Of a DNA stretch of 64,000 nt, positions 1 through 11,784 are shown piece after piece. The notes below the pieces were generated by a model. The model saw only the letters and a program-made list of their open reading frames with translations, did no database searches and was not told where the DNA came from. The translations under genes and the position numbers were made by a program. Within the stretch, counting starts at the first letter, position 1. The number at the start of each line of letters is the position of its first letter. Source of the stretch: Shinisaurus crocodilurus (lineage: Eukaryota > Chordata > Lepidosauria > Squamata > Shinisauridae); NCBI GenBank assembly GCA_021292165.1, contig CM037880.1, positions 180,813,085-180,877,084 on the forward strand, written 5' to 3'.

Positions 1-125
1 AAAGAAAACTTTATGCACCACCTCAAGCATCTTTGGTCCAAGTGCATCCTTGTCAATGACACTCTGACCGGTAGATGACACATCAGCTTTCTGCACTTCA
101 TCTTCATTGGCTGCTGCTGCTTTTT
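1..125 (-). pseudogene. NCOA2: NCOA2-like exon (linker and start of PAS domain), cut by window edge
   Basis: Read on the minus strand, a pyrimidine-rich tract ending in TGCAG at 126-131 is a strong splice acceptor, and the exon starts at 125. After the split Glu codon the frame reads [19 protein letters not shown], then [15 protein letters not shown], then VVHKVFF. This matches the segment of NCOA2 (SRC-2/TIF2, a p160 coactivator that binds nuclear receptors and recruits acetyltransferases) that joins the bHLH to the first PAS domain. Seen differences from the vertebrate sequence I remember are G to S, M to K, and an altered stretch in place of EALDGFFF that looks like one extra codon plus several replacements. 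The reading frame stays open to the window edge. The entry phase matches the exit phase of the exon at 8163-8327, so the two could splice. It may be a decaying duplicate or a diverged genuine exon; the recognition itself is firm. Confidence 0.8.
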
Positions 126-1169
126 CTGCACAGAAAAAAAGGAGGGGAAAACACACACATACACTATGAACTAAAGAACATAGCAAAGCTATTTAAGATT
201 ATGCTTGCCACTAATTATAGCAAAGAGGCATGGAGTGGAACTAGTCACACTGTCAGACCCATTCAGATGCAACAACACCAATTCCTCTAGCACTTTAGGA
301 TCCGCAAGAGAGGCCCTTCTCATATGCCTGTCTTGGAGAGCAGTTAGGTTGGCAGGATGAGGGAGACAGCCTTTTTTTTTTTGTAGAGGTCCCACATGTG
401 TGGAACATATTATCAGCTGGGGTCCATTAGGCTCCATTATTATAGACCTTCAGAAAAAAGCCTTAAAGACCCATTTATTTTTGGAGCTTCTCTCTTGAGA
501 TATGTTTTATTGGACCATTGATATGATTTCTAGAAGTATTTATTGCTTCTGTGTATATTGTGGGCCAGAGCAAAACCAGAAACCAACCAGGAGCTAAAGA
601 AGTTGATCCAAATTCATTCTCATATTTTCCTTGTGGCCAACTCCACTCAACATCCTGGCATTCTGAACCAATTGTAGTTTTGGGAACTCTGCAAAGGAAG
701 TCCACATAGAGCATGTCACAGTAACACAATCTGAGTGCTCTTTAGCACAAATTAACATGACTAGAAGATCAGTCCTCTCCAGGAAAGGGTGCAGCTGGTG
801 TACTGGCCAAGCTGGTAGATAAGCACTCTTGGCTACCACTGCTCCCTAGGCATCCAGGAGCATACCAGATCCAAGAGTACACCCAGACTGCAAATTCAAG
901 TATTCAAAAGCAATGCACCCACATCCAAAGCATATTCCAGGATCAGGTGAATTGCCAGCCATAGTACTGAATGCCTACCACGAACATAGATACAATTGAA
1001 ACCCAGGAGGTGTATTTTGAAAGTGCATTAAAAAAAAATCACTATAGCTGTTAGACAGCTTTGTGCCAGTATTGCACCTTGGATTATGGGGCCTGTGGAA
1101 TCTGTTTGGTCTCACTATTTCCCCCTACTATTATGCAGATGGACAGACACACAACATGGGCTGAAAACC
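126..1169. other. Intron-like sequence, nothing recognised
   Basis: This is AT-rich DNA upstream (minus-strand sense) of the NCOA2-like PAS exon. I see no exon, no RNA gene and no repeat that I can name. Confidence 0.5.
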
Positions 1170-1368
1170 ATGGTCCCATTGCAATAAGAAAATGGAACCA
1201 ACTACCTAGGGAGGTGGTTGGCTCTCCCACTCTGGAGGCATTCAAGGTGCGGCTGGACAGCCATCTGTTGGGGATGCTTTGGCCTGGATTCCTGCATTGA
1301 GCGGGGGGTTGGACTCGATGGCCTGGTAGGCCCCTTCCAACTCTACTTTTCTATGATTCTATGATTGA
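1170..1368 (+). mobile_element. CR1 LINE 3' end, 5'-truncated
   Basis: The sequence from about 1178 encodes the CR1 ORF2 C-terminus (IRKWNQLPREVVGSPTLEAF and on), followed by the CR1 3' UTR (ATTGAGCGGGGGGTTGGACT) and the terminal octamer ATTCTATG repeat near 1360. It is nearly the same as the end of the longer copy at 19680-22480. Only the last 200 bp were inserted, which is typical of CR1. Confidence 0.9.
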
Positions 1369-4300
1369 CTACAAAATAAGCAAGCCCATTACTTGTAGAA
1401 ATCCCAGGTACAGTTGTACTTAGGTAAGTCTTAAAATTTGCTGTTCTGATTTAACAGAATGACAAAGATATAGTTGTAAATCCTAAAACATTGTGTTATG
1501 CTGAAATTCCAAAGAGCTCTCTTTACTGCTATTTTGATAAGACCTACATAAAGAAGTTTGAAAACAGTTCTTCTATGAAAAGCAAACTACTGCTGCTTAA
1601 AAATAGACGTGAGATCCAAATGCCATTTTAAGAATTACTGACAAATCAAAGCTTATTAAGACTGTTTTACTTGCATCAACAATTTACACTTCCTACATCT
1701 GTGGACAATCAGACGTTCCACACTGATAATTACGGAATAAAATACATAGCTCAACTCGCACTTACATAACAGGTGCTGCTTAGGAAAGGCAAAGTGTTCA
1801 TTATGAAACTAAAGCTATACCACACAAGGACTATGACCTTTAGTACATTCAATCAAGTTTGAATGATTAAACTTACATCAAAGAGTTCAGAATAAATATA
1901 CAACAAAATCCCGTTATTGCACCACAAGACAAAACAAGCCGTTTCCAAATGTCATGGTTTACAAACTTTATAGCATATATAAAACCATTTTTTGACCTGT
2001 CAAAGAGGATGGCAGAGAATGCAATCTGAATTTCCCAAATTTCTATTGCACCCTGATGTAAAGGAAAAAAGCTTGTGTGGAAAGTGGCAACATGATTCCA
2101 GCGTCAACCACAACAGATGCCATGGACTATTTGGATCTGACATAAGCTATGGACTATTGTAACTGTACAGTGCCCTGTCTACTAGCCTTTGACATCTAGC
2201 CAGAATGCCATTTTGTTCCTTTTATTTTCTTATTCATATGAATTTATGATTTTTTTATCATTCAAGCCAATAAATAAACAAGTAAAATAGACCTGGTGTT
2301 TACAGAGTGATTCCTGGGTCCTGGTTTAACCTGCAACTGGGGGAGCTACGTAAATAATACTGCTACGTAAGAAGCTGACACTCTGCTGGCTGTGTGTAAA
2401 AGGCAAGGCTAGCACATGGATTATAATTTATTGTTAAATGAACAATATCATCATGAAACTGAAAAGTGTAAACCAAAGAAATCAAAACTACTTGCAGGAA
2501 ATAAGAAACTAAAATATTAAAACATATGAATATACATACACCTTTGCAACATATACTTTAACACACACACCCTTCTAAGTTTTTAAACAGCAGCAAATCT
2601 GGAAACTCTGTACATTTTATCTGGCTGGACAGGACAGGAGATAAAAACTATTTTAGCTAGTTCATTAGCAGTCAGAGTACCAAATAGCACATTCTCAATC
2701 AATTTATCTCAACAAAAAACATAGAGGCATACATTTCCAATCATACCAGGGTCATATATATGACAAGTTCTTCTGGAAAGATTTTATAGTAGTATTTATC
2801 AAAATATTATTTGAAAGCAAAAAGCTGGAGAGGAAATGCAAACTTTTGGAAAGCCCACTCTGTATCTGAAGACTTGATGAAATGGAATCTAGTCTACCAA
2901 ACTAATGGCATAGTATTTTTTTGTTTTTTTAAAGGTGCCACAAGACACTGCTGGTTTTGCTGCAACAAACTAGCACAGCTTGTGAGAACCTTCAAGCTGT
3001 GAAGCCCTTGAAACCTTTATTCTGTTGTCTAAACAAATGTTACATTTCACTATTTCTCTGATTTGTCCCTGGTTAATTCAGAAGCTCCAATGCCCACAGA
3101 AGTATCTTTCAATCAGCAGGAAACTGTCAGTCATTCTCACAAGATTTCATCTGTTTTGCAAAGGAGTACATACAGTTATTAGCTACCGCTGCAATTTTAA
3201 GGCTCAGCAGGAAGGCTATGCCATCCCCTGCCATGTTTATCTTTTAGAAACGTAAAAGAAAGAAAAGAGAAGCTCCAGCTACATTTTACAATATACCTTT
3301 GCGGATTAAAGGTGCCATTAGAGCAACAGGCACATTTACTGTTAAAAACTAAGACATTACAGGAAGAGATACACATCACCACAGAAAGGTTTTAGGAGGT
3401 AAAACAAGGGAGAATTATGCATCTGCACTGAACTAAAATTAGAAAAGCTGCCATATGGCTGTGTGAAGCCAGCAGCACATTCTTATTCATTAGGAAGCAT
3501 TCTGCCAACATAAAAACACAAGGCCCTTCCTGCACTCGCCGAACGTGTTTATCTTTTCAACATTAATGTACGATATATCATCAGCTTGCCGAAATCTCCT
3601 GCAGTGCATATTTAAAAAGCACAGCTGCACTATTTCCCAGCTTGTTTACTCACTGAGAGTGAAGATTTGCTTCACTCCCTTCCTAACACACGGCCCCCTT
3701 GTCAGCAAATGAAACCTTCTTCTCATAATCTGTGGAGAGTGACAGCCATATTAGCCAATCCCAAACTACCAACAATGCTAGTCGTCCCTTCCCTTTTCTA
3801 TTCAACTGACGTCTGACAACAGAAAGCAGATTTAGTTTCACTTTTATCGCTGGCGATGCTCAATTGCGTTAGTTTAGTGAAAAAACAGCTGAACCGAAGA
3901 GATGCTGAAAATGGACTTGTTCAGTCCAAATCTGTGACTCTGTTCTTGTTGCAAATGCTACTGTGCTAGCAGAATGTCTTACATGCTGTTTGATACTTAG
4001 GTTCACCACTTTCTTGCTTCAGACAGCAAAAGGCAACTTTTCCATCAGATGCAGCTTAATAAGCCTATACAACCCAGGGGAAATTAGGAAGTAATATACT
4101 GTTAGCATCTAGTTATTCTGGGCAGGGGAGCGGGTGGTGACACCAAACCTCTAAACCCAATATATATTTGGACTATGAAAGTGAAAAGTATTTGAAATGT
4201 CTTCATTAGATTACATAAAATCCATTGCTTTTAAGCAGTCTTTGGTTCAGCCACCATTAGTATTCACTTTGTCAAATCAGGGTTTGCTAAGCCAATTCCA

Positions 4301-6700
4301 TTGTTTAGTTTCAAACTGTGGTTAAGGTGGGATCCCTGGGTGGCGTCACCAATGGCTATCATCAGTGCAGAAATAATGCTATGCCATGGTTAAAGATGAC
4401 AAGGGAAGGCAGAGAGGAAATACACAAGAGATGTGTATGCATGTGTAAGTCATGAGGCTGGCTCCAAATTCGCAAAGCAGAGGTGGTTACAGGGAGCCAG
4501 CATTACATCTGCACTGGACTGCACTCCTGAGACTTGATCTCTGAAGAATTTTGGGAACTGAAGGCATAAATATTAATGTTCTTTAGTACTTGGCTTGATT
4601 CCAAAGCTAATTAAATGTACCATTTTTGGCTCAACTTGTTCCAAGTTAACAATACTAAATGATGCTGTTCAGTCACTCTTCTGTCAGTTGTGCGGTTTTT
4701 AAAAGATGCCTTTCCTTAGCCTTTTTTCCCTTCAATGTTGAAGTGTGCTTCATGATTAATTTTCTTAAGGGCACATGTTGGTGTGCAAAGTACCCAAGGA
4801 GAACATTTTGAGGATGTGTCCATGAAAGTATATCACACTTTAGAAATCTCAAATGAGGGCCACTTGTCACTCTAGCACAGATCTGTAATGGATTTTAACT
4901 CACTGAGAGAGCATATGCTTTGACTGGAGAAGGTCCTATGGTGTGGCATGTTTATTTCTTGTTCCTCCAGGAGTGAAAATAAATGTAAAATGAAAGTAAC
5001 CAAGGTGGGATTGGCTTTCAATATGCCATCTTTCTACAATGGCATTTGACATATCCCTTAAAATCAGAAATATCTCTCTTCTAACTCATACCAAAGATCT
5101 CTGCTTACTCAGTTCCTAAGAAATGCTTCCAGAAACACATACTTTCATTTTCATACATGTTCATCAATCGTATCAGTCTATATAACTTCAAATGCTAGAG
5201 GTGACTGACTCTCCTTCAAATGGCTAAAAAATAAGTCACTACAATAAAATTGACAGTTATGTTTTCTAGTTCAAACTGATAAAGTACTATTTTCTAACTT
5301 CAGTCACCACCTGAATGGCAGAATATTTTAGGCACAAACAGAAAATAATCTGAATGGAAAAGCTCTCTTTTATCCAATTCCATAGGGCCCTTTATCACTT
5401 TCCCTTTGACAAGAATGCCTGAGTTGCTTTGAAAATGAACGCCACATCATCAAATAGAAAGCTATGAAAAAGCTCTTTTAATCAATGGTGACTCGGTCGT
5501 GGTGTGCAAATGACTGGTAGAAGCTCTGAGGTGTTACGATTATGTCCCTTTTGCTTCTTCTTCATAGGAAGAATAGCTATTCCTTTTACACATGAACTTA
5601 AGAACAAAAAGCAGGCAACAGCCCAGCCAACAGAAATAAACACGAGGGAGTCAGACTGAACCGAGTACACGGCATCTTTTGTCAGACAGTGAAAGGAAGG
5701 TGCCACAGATACTGCCTTCGAGTGTAGCCACTGAAAAACTCCATAGAGACAGCTAAAGACAGACTATGAAAAACCAGTCAGGGTTGTGACTCAAGAGAGC
5801 ACCTCATTGTAGTCCTCACTGGTTGCCACTTTGGTGCTGTTTTAAATCACCCATCTTGTTGGCTACATTATCACAACATTGTTACTGAAGGGAGGAGGCC
5901 TATTTTAAATGTATACAGCATTTAGCATAATGACCACCAACCCAGTGTGATGTTAGAGCCACCAAGCTGTTAACCACCACTATTGTCAGGTGACTTTGCA
6001 GTCACATTATATGATGAGTACCTGTTTAACAATCATGCCCACATAGTTTCAGGCTTCTACTGGGTGGACTGCAGGAGCAAGCACCTCTGATGCAGTAGGA
6101 CACACACTGATGCAGTAGGACACACATTTGGCAGGCCGTATATATTTCAATGATGTGTTACTCCCAGGCATAAGGCAAAAAATAAAAGAGGGAATGGTAT
6201 TAGTGGAGAAGACCTGTCTCCACAAAAGTATACCTTTCAAAATTCATGCCCAGCAACTTAAACCAGTCTCTTCTTCACCCAGACTTACAAGCCTAATGCC
6301 ATCGTATTCTATTTTCAAGCCTTTTCCTAATAAATGTCTAACATGGAATTTTCTTGTTACAACATGCTAAGCTAACATTTTCTGTAAGGCCAAGATCTTA
6401 AAATCACTTTCTACGATTGATAAGAGCCAATTCTGAACTAATCGCTGCATGTGTGAAAGAAAGAATGTATTTGTCCTAACATGCACAAGATTGTGCTTCC
6501 ACTGAATTTCATCTAGTTTGAAGATATTCCTCTGGACCTCTATCCTCTGCAAACTTGGCCACCTCACCTCTTACTTGGTTCAGAATTTTATGAAGTAAAA
6601 AGCACTAGTTCAGACACAGATACTTGTGGCATCCCAGTGTTCACATCTCTACAATAGTTTCAACCAGAGAGCTTCAGCTGTTGGGCGGTACATACGGTAA
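1369..6700. other. Repeat-poor intronic interval
   Basis: About 5.3 kb in which I see almost no named transposon sequence. The exception is a possible Penelope-like 3' tail fragment near 2925-2985 (AAAGGTGCCACAAGACACTG). The rest of the window is dense with repeats. No coding exon is supportable. The contrast could mark regulatory DNA inside the 5' intron of NCOA2, but conservation cannot be read from one sequence. Confidence 0.45.
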
Positions 6701-6708
6701 ATAAAATT

Positions 6709-6730
6709 AATCATCATCATCATCATCATC
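6709..6730 (+). repeat. (ATC)n microsatellite with LINE-like tail
   Basis: A run of ATC follows a short sequence (GGGCGGTACATACGGTAAAT) that looks like the end of an L2-type LINE, so the microsatellite is probably the 3' tail of a tiny truncated insertion. Confidence 0.6.
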
Positions 6731-6989
6731 TGAAGAACTATCCAGCCCAGGTTGTTAAATTCCAATTTTTGCTGGCACTATAGAGAAATCATTTTTCACC
6801 CAATCAACCCAAATAAAATCTACTCCATAGACTGCTTTCTGTCTGTTATTAGATCATAGAGCACTAAACAATTCCAGATATTTGCTGTCTTTAATTTGCC
6901 ACAAGACTCTTGCTTTTGCCAGAACAGACTAACAGATTAATTGTAGCACATGTTTATATGGACTAGTTAGTAGGCACTTTATATATAAA

Positions 6990-7011
6990 CACACACACAC
7001 ACACACACACG
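6990..7011. repeat. (AC)n microsatellite
   Basis: A simple dinucleotide AC run sits between AT-rich flanks. Confidence 0.9.
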
Positions 7012-7134
7012 TATATATGTACAGATACAGAAAAAAACCCTAAACACTGAGGCCAAAAGGACTTGCTATGCAAGAGATAGTAAATTGGTGACATTTGTAA
7101 GCGGAGCAATGCATTCAGCATAGTGAAACACTGT

Positions 7135-7203
7135 CACTGTAATAACACTATCTATCTATTAATACTAATTAGCACAAGACAGATAGATAGTGTTATCACA
7201 GTG
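7135..7203. repeat. 69-bp hairpin, 23-bp arms
   Basis: The left arm 7135-7157 and right arm 7181-7203 are reverse complements except for one base, with a 23-base loop between them. No target duplication or terminal motif assigns it to a transposon family. It could be a tiny MITE or the stem of a structured RNA. Confidence 0.7.
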
Positions 7204-7713
7204 ATTGCTATTGTGAAGGGGTCACAGTTCTTAATTTTACACATTTTGGCTCTGCATAAAACTGTCACTGACCTACCCACTTCAGGGATCTAACTCACAA
7301 AAACATATGCCCACAATAAATCTGTTAATCTTTAAGGTGTCAGAAGAGCTCTGAACAGAGGCCTTGAAATCTACGTACTTGAATTCACCATGCAATGCTG
7401 TAATTTGGGATTCTGGGATATTCTAGTAAAAATATTTATACTTTCGTATAGTGAACTGTAAAGCAATCCAGTAACTATACTAAAGGACTCCTTCTAAGGC
7501 TACTTTGACACTTAATCCCATTTAATGGAATATACAGATAATGGTTCATTTTCGTTCTAAACATTTCAATTTGATATCCACAGTTCAACACTATAAACTG
7601 GAAATTAAAAAAAAAAAAAGTTTAAAGCAAAGAATCCTATCAATAATTTAAAGTATGTGATACCAAGATAACTAAAGCTGCACCTCAGCTCGGGGGGGGG
7701 GCTGTTCAAACAT

Positions 7714-8137
7714 GGGCAGAGCAATCCTATGGCTGCTAGACAATGTCTAGAAGGACATAGGATTTTTCAGAGTCCCAGCTCCAAAGTCAGAAAACAGCTC
7801 TGACCTCGTAGCTGGGATTCTGTGCTCAGACCGCCCCCCTCGCAGCCGGCATGGAAAGAACCACGGCAGCTGTGACTTCGAGGTCATAAAACCGACCTTG
7901 GAGAAGGGATGAAGAGGTGGTAGGGAAGGGAGGAGACTGGGTCCACCAGGATATAAGCTCCTTCCCTCCCCATCTGAAGCAACTCAGCTAGACAGCCAAA
8001 ATCAGCCATCTTGCTGACTTGCAGGTGGGAGACGCGCGGAGGCGATCTTCAGCTCCACTCTCCTCCCACCCTTCATAGAATGCCTGTAATCCTCCGAGTT
8101 TGGAGGCTTACGGACATCCCGATTACATTGCACCCTA
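7714..8137. repeat. Interspersed repeat ending in TTGCACCCTAA (copy 1)
   Basis: One of four related sequences of about 0.35-0.45 kb in this window (also near 10070, 50820 and 53523). They share a start like GCAATCCTATGG, an internal CATGGAAAGAACCAC block, and an end with TAATCCTCCGAGTTTGGAGG shortly before the terminus. The outer ends are imperfect inverted repeats of TTAGGGTGCAATCCTAT, which suggests a non-autonomous DNA transposon. This copy ends 25 bp from the donor site of the NCOA2-like bHLH exon. Confidence 0.6.
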
Positions 8138-8162
8138 AGACCTTTAAGAAAATTTTCCTTAC

Positions 8163-8327
8163 CGTGTTCTTTTATTTGACTAATCTGCTTCACAGTTTCT
8201 TTCAAGATCGTGCATTTGTTGGGTTTCAAGTTAAAGTTGTCAATATCATTAAAGTTAACAAAAATCAGCTCTGCAAGCTCTCCTGTGTACTTATTCTCTT
8301 GCTCACGATTACGTTTTTCAGTGCTTC
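8163..8327 (-). pseudogene. NCOA2: NCOA2-like bHLH exon
   Basis: On the minus strand the exon runs from an acceptor (CCTAAAG at 8328-8334) to a donor CACG/GTAAGG (GT at 8161-8162), 165 nt. It translates as [20 protein letters not shown], then [20 protein letters not shown], then [14 protein letters not shown], between a split Arg codon and a split Glu codon. This is the basic helix-loop-helix exon of NCOA2. Against the bird and mammal protein as I remember it there are eight replacements in 54 residues: I to T and E to G in YIEEL, A to V, F to L, D to N, A to T, R to S, Q to H. There is no stop or frameshift. The phase fits the exon at 1-125. Its position about 9.4 kb downstream of the CpG island, with no start-codon exon between, argues for a duplicated, relaxed copy. 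A genuine but fast-evolving exon is the alternative. Confidence 0.85.
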
Positions 8328-9018
8328 CTTTAGGAGTGGAAGAAATGATTTTCAATAGTTTCATTTTTAAACAACAGGTCAAAGTGGAAAATAAAATGCT
8401 TAATCAAAGTAGCAAAATGTAGAAAATGACAACACCACTCATTTTTCTTATGTAAATATTTTATTTTAGAGCACATTTTCAAATGTGTAAATATGGAAAA
8501 AATGAACCACACACTCATACTACTCAAAGTTTACCTCTTAAACTCACTGATGGTTGTTAAGGGTATTTGGTAAGCAGATCTTAATGCATGGAATAATGCT
8601 TAACATCACTGTAAACTGATCCAGGTTTCTTTACTACCTGTCCAGCTGACAGGATTAATGACACCTGTGGTGTCCCAAAAGAAAAACAACAACCCTCACC
8701 TCACCACCTGAAGAATGCACAATAATCCATTTCAACTCAGTGACAGAAAGCAGTATGAAAAGTTTTGATTTCTGAATCTACTACTTTGTAAAAGAGTTCT
8801 GAGCTGTACATTCAAATCTATTTGTACCGAGGATGAGATGCTGTTACATGGGGTTTGGAGATAATTTAAGCTACAATATCCAAGGCCACATTCCAACTGC
8901 AAATTGGGAGTTTCAAAACAGATCAAAGTTACAAGCACCTAATGTGAAAGTGCTTTTAAACTATAGCTCTCTAGGCAGGGCTAGTGTTCCACAACCATAC
9001 CACTCAAGAACAGAATTT
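8328..9018. other. Intron-like sequence, nothing recognised
   Basis: AT-rich sequence upstream (minus-strand sense) of the bHLH-like exon. I looked here for the NCOA2 start-codon exon and did not find it. Confidence 0.5.
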
Positions 9019-9258
9019 AGTATTATTTATTTTATTTATTATATTTATACCTCGCCTTTTTTCCTGCAAGGAACCCAAGGCGGCTTACATAATCCTCCTC
9101 CTCCTCTCCATGTTATCTTCACAACAACCCTGTGAGGTAGGTTAGGCTGAGAGTCAGTTACTGGCCAGTCACCCAGTGTGTTTCATGGTCAAGCGGGGAC
9201 TAGAACCCGGATCTCCCGAGTCCCAGTCCAACACTCTCACCACTATGTCACACTGGCT
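9019..9258 (-). mobile_element. tRNA-headed squamate SINE
   Basis: In minus orientation it starts with AGCCAGTGTGACATAGTGGT, has a pol III B-box-like stretch (GGGTTCTAGTCCCC), a CTCACAGGGTTGTTGTGA block, and an L2-like tail with a run of ATAAATA. The copies at 28025, 29159 and 54839 are close relatives. Confidence 0.85.
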
Positions 9259-10069
9259 TATGTGAAAAGTTCAGCATCCTGAGAATCTTAGCTTTGCTTT
9301 AAAAACAAAAACAAAACGATTTCTAGCCCTCGTGGCTGCAAACAACTTAAAGTGTGCAGGAAATGCTGGGTAAAATCTCAGAAGTTGTAGTAAGGTAGAA
9401 TCTGTTTCCCAGTACCTGAGGGATGAGGCCTCAGTGCTCAACATGGATCTTTAAAATTCCTCTAGATGAGCAATCATTATGCAAACGAAAGGCAACATAT
9501 ATACAATTGCATGATTTGCATAATTTAAATGGGTCACATAATTTAGCTTTCCTTGGCAGAGAATTTTAGATTAGTTTTAGTGGAGAGTACACACAGCATT
9601 ACAGGGAAAGAAAGGACTCAAGGGCCAAAAGATCAAGCCACCACCTAAAACAGGATCCACTTCACACACCATTTTCTCTTCCAGACTTTACTATATAAAC
9701 CAAAAGAGGAAGCGTTATAAGGAGACCCAAAGAGTAAACTAGGTATACGATACCAAACCTGACTACCTGAAGCGATAGCTCACTTGCTTGAGTTACTGAG
9801 AGTCAAGCCACATGATACTGGCCAAGGCAAAGATCTCCAGGATCATTAGCCAATCTGGTCTTTACAATTTATTGACAAGTGGGACCTTCAACAAAGTGTT
9901 GTAGTGTGGGGTGCCTTTGTTCAATGTTCCAGCCAGTCAGTCATGTCTACTTTCAGGATATTCCATTCCATTCTCCCTCCCTGCAATTTACTTCTATTTC
10001 TCTTCCCAACAGGTACTCCGTAGCCACTGAGCATGCTCAGCCCTCATTTGGCTATTGGAGCTCCCTCCC

Positions 10070-10371
10070 TCCACCCTTGCAGCCAGCGTGGAAAGAACCG
10101 CACTGGCTGGGGCTCTGAGGTTGGAAGACTGACCTCGGTGACGGAGGTTTGTGGGCGGGGAGGGGACGAGTGAGGCTCAGCCACTATGTAGTTGCAGCCT
10201 CTCCTGCATGCATTCCAGGTCAAAAGACTTAGATGGCCGTCTAAGTCTTTTGCAGGGCAGGAGAAGCACGGAGGCGACCTTTGCCTCCGCTCCCCTTCCA
10301 CTCTCCATTGGATGCCCATAATCCTCTGAGTTTGGAGGGTTACGGTCAGCCACATTGGATTGTGCTGCCCC
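10070..10371. repeat. Interspersed repeat (copy 2 of the TTAGGGTGCAATCC family)
   Basis: It shares the CGTGGAAAGAACCGC block and the GGATGCCCATAATCCTC-to-TTGGAGGGTTACGG end with the copies at 7714, 50820 and 53523. The left end is not recognisable, so it is truncated or rearranged. Confidence 0.55.
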
Positions 10372-11095
10372 TCACATATGTTCTGGGGCCTATAAATCCT
10401 ATCCACAGCACTAATTGCCACTGACCTTAGGGCTTGAAGGTTTCTCCCTCTTGCTGCTAGTCCTTTATTGGATCCTGATTGCTCTGCCTTTCCTGTGACA
10501 GCACAGGAAATGCCTGCAAGAATTCAAGAGCTCTGGGACTTGTAGTTCTTGAGAGTGTATGTCACACAAGGAGGCATGCTTCTTCTTGTCTCAGAAAAAG
10601 CAACTTCCAGAACAAGCGCTCTCATCAGCGTAACTCAGGCGTGACCAAGAACGGGGCCGTGCCAAGTAACCTCCCCCCCCCAAATCACGACAAAACGAAG
10701 TTCCTGCGAGAGGTGTCCATGTGTATAGCATGAACACCTGCAGCAAGGAAGCCTTTCCACATATAGCTGTACCTGCGTAGGCTTCCAGACGATTGGAAAC
10801 CCTGTGTGATCGAGGGGGGGGGGATACTTGGCACAGCCCCATTCCTCCTCGCATGGTGAGTTTCATCACTGTTAATCATGCCTGAATAGGGCTCCGCTCT
10901 CTGTGTTCTAGAGAAGGACCTCAGCCAACAGCTCACTGTTCAAAATGTTACTTGCTTTACTAACAGTAAGGGGGTACTCACACTTCCACTCATGCATCCA
11001 CCCAACATGTGAAGGGGTTGCTTTAGCTAGCCTCACTTCACACTGCTAATATGCTTGCCAGCCACATACTCCACTAGCCACACATTTATATCCTT

Positions 11096-11674
11096 ATGAG
11101 GCTGAAGGTCAGACAAGCGGAGGCAATGAAACCACAAGCCAACAACATGAAGAAGAGAAGAGTAGTAGTTGTGGGAGACTCTCTCCTGCATGCAATCAAA
11201 ACCGAAGTATGTTGCAAAGACCCATGGACTCGGCAGGTATGCTGTCTCCCTGGAGGACGGATTAGAGATGTGGCTGAAGGGTTGCCAATGCTCATAAAGC
11301 CCACTGACACGTATCCCTTTCTTCTCATCCATGTGGGAACAAATGATACCACCAAGCGGAACTATGAAGAAATCACATCAGACTTTGAAGCTTTGGGGAG
11401 GATACTCAAGAACCTTGGGGCACAGATAGTTTTTTCATCCATCCTTCCAGTACTTAGAAGAGGAATAGAAAGGAAAAGAAAAATACTCTGGGTGAATGAC
11501 TTGCTACAAAGGTGGTGCTGACATGAGAGATTTGGTATCTGGGACCATGGGCTAGTCGGGCTACACTTCCTGGAAGATGGACTGCTGGCAAGCAATGGGT
11601 TGCACCTCACAAGGACTGGGAAGAATGTGTTTGGCCACAGCATGAAGAACTTCATCAGGAGGGCTTTAAACTGA
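11096..11674 (+). pseudogene. CR1 ORF1 fragment, SGNH/GDSL esterase domain
   Basis: The frame contains VVVVGDSLLHAIKTEV, CCLPGGRIRDVAEGLP, LLIHVGTNDT and GLHLTRTGKNVFG. These are the nucleophile (GDS), GGxxxDV and GTND blocks and the DGLH block of the esterase domain carried by ORF1 of CR1 retrotransposons. One in-frame stop (TGA, 11519-11521) interrupts it; related CR1 proteins have Arg there, so a CGA-to-TGA change at a methylated CpG is the simplest cause. The frame ends at TGA 11672-11674 after RRALN. ORF2 begins about 110 bp later, as expected. The 5' end of the element before 11096 is not clear. Confidence 0.85.
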
Positions 11675-11784
11675 ATCCTACAGGGGAGGGAGACATAAAC
11701 TTGGGGGTAACAATGGACAAAGGTTTATGCACCACAATGGAGAGAACAGCTCTAATAGTGCCCAATAATAGTCTTCAAAAAAAG

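Noticed and set aside
8435..8450. ATGAGTGG on the minus strand as the NCOA2 start codon exon
   Set aside because: The sequence that follows (Val-Val-Ile-Phe-Tyr) does not match the NCOA2 start and soon reaches a stop.
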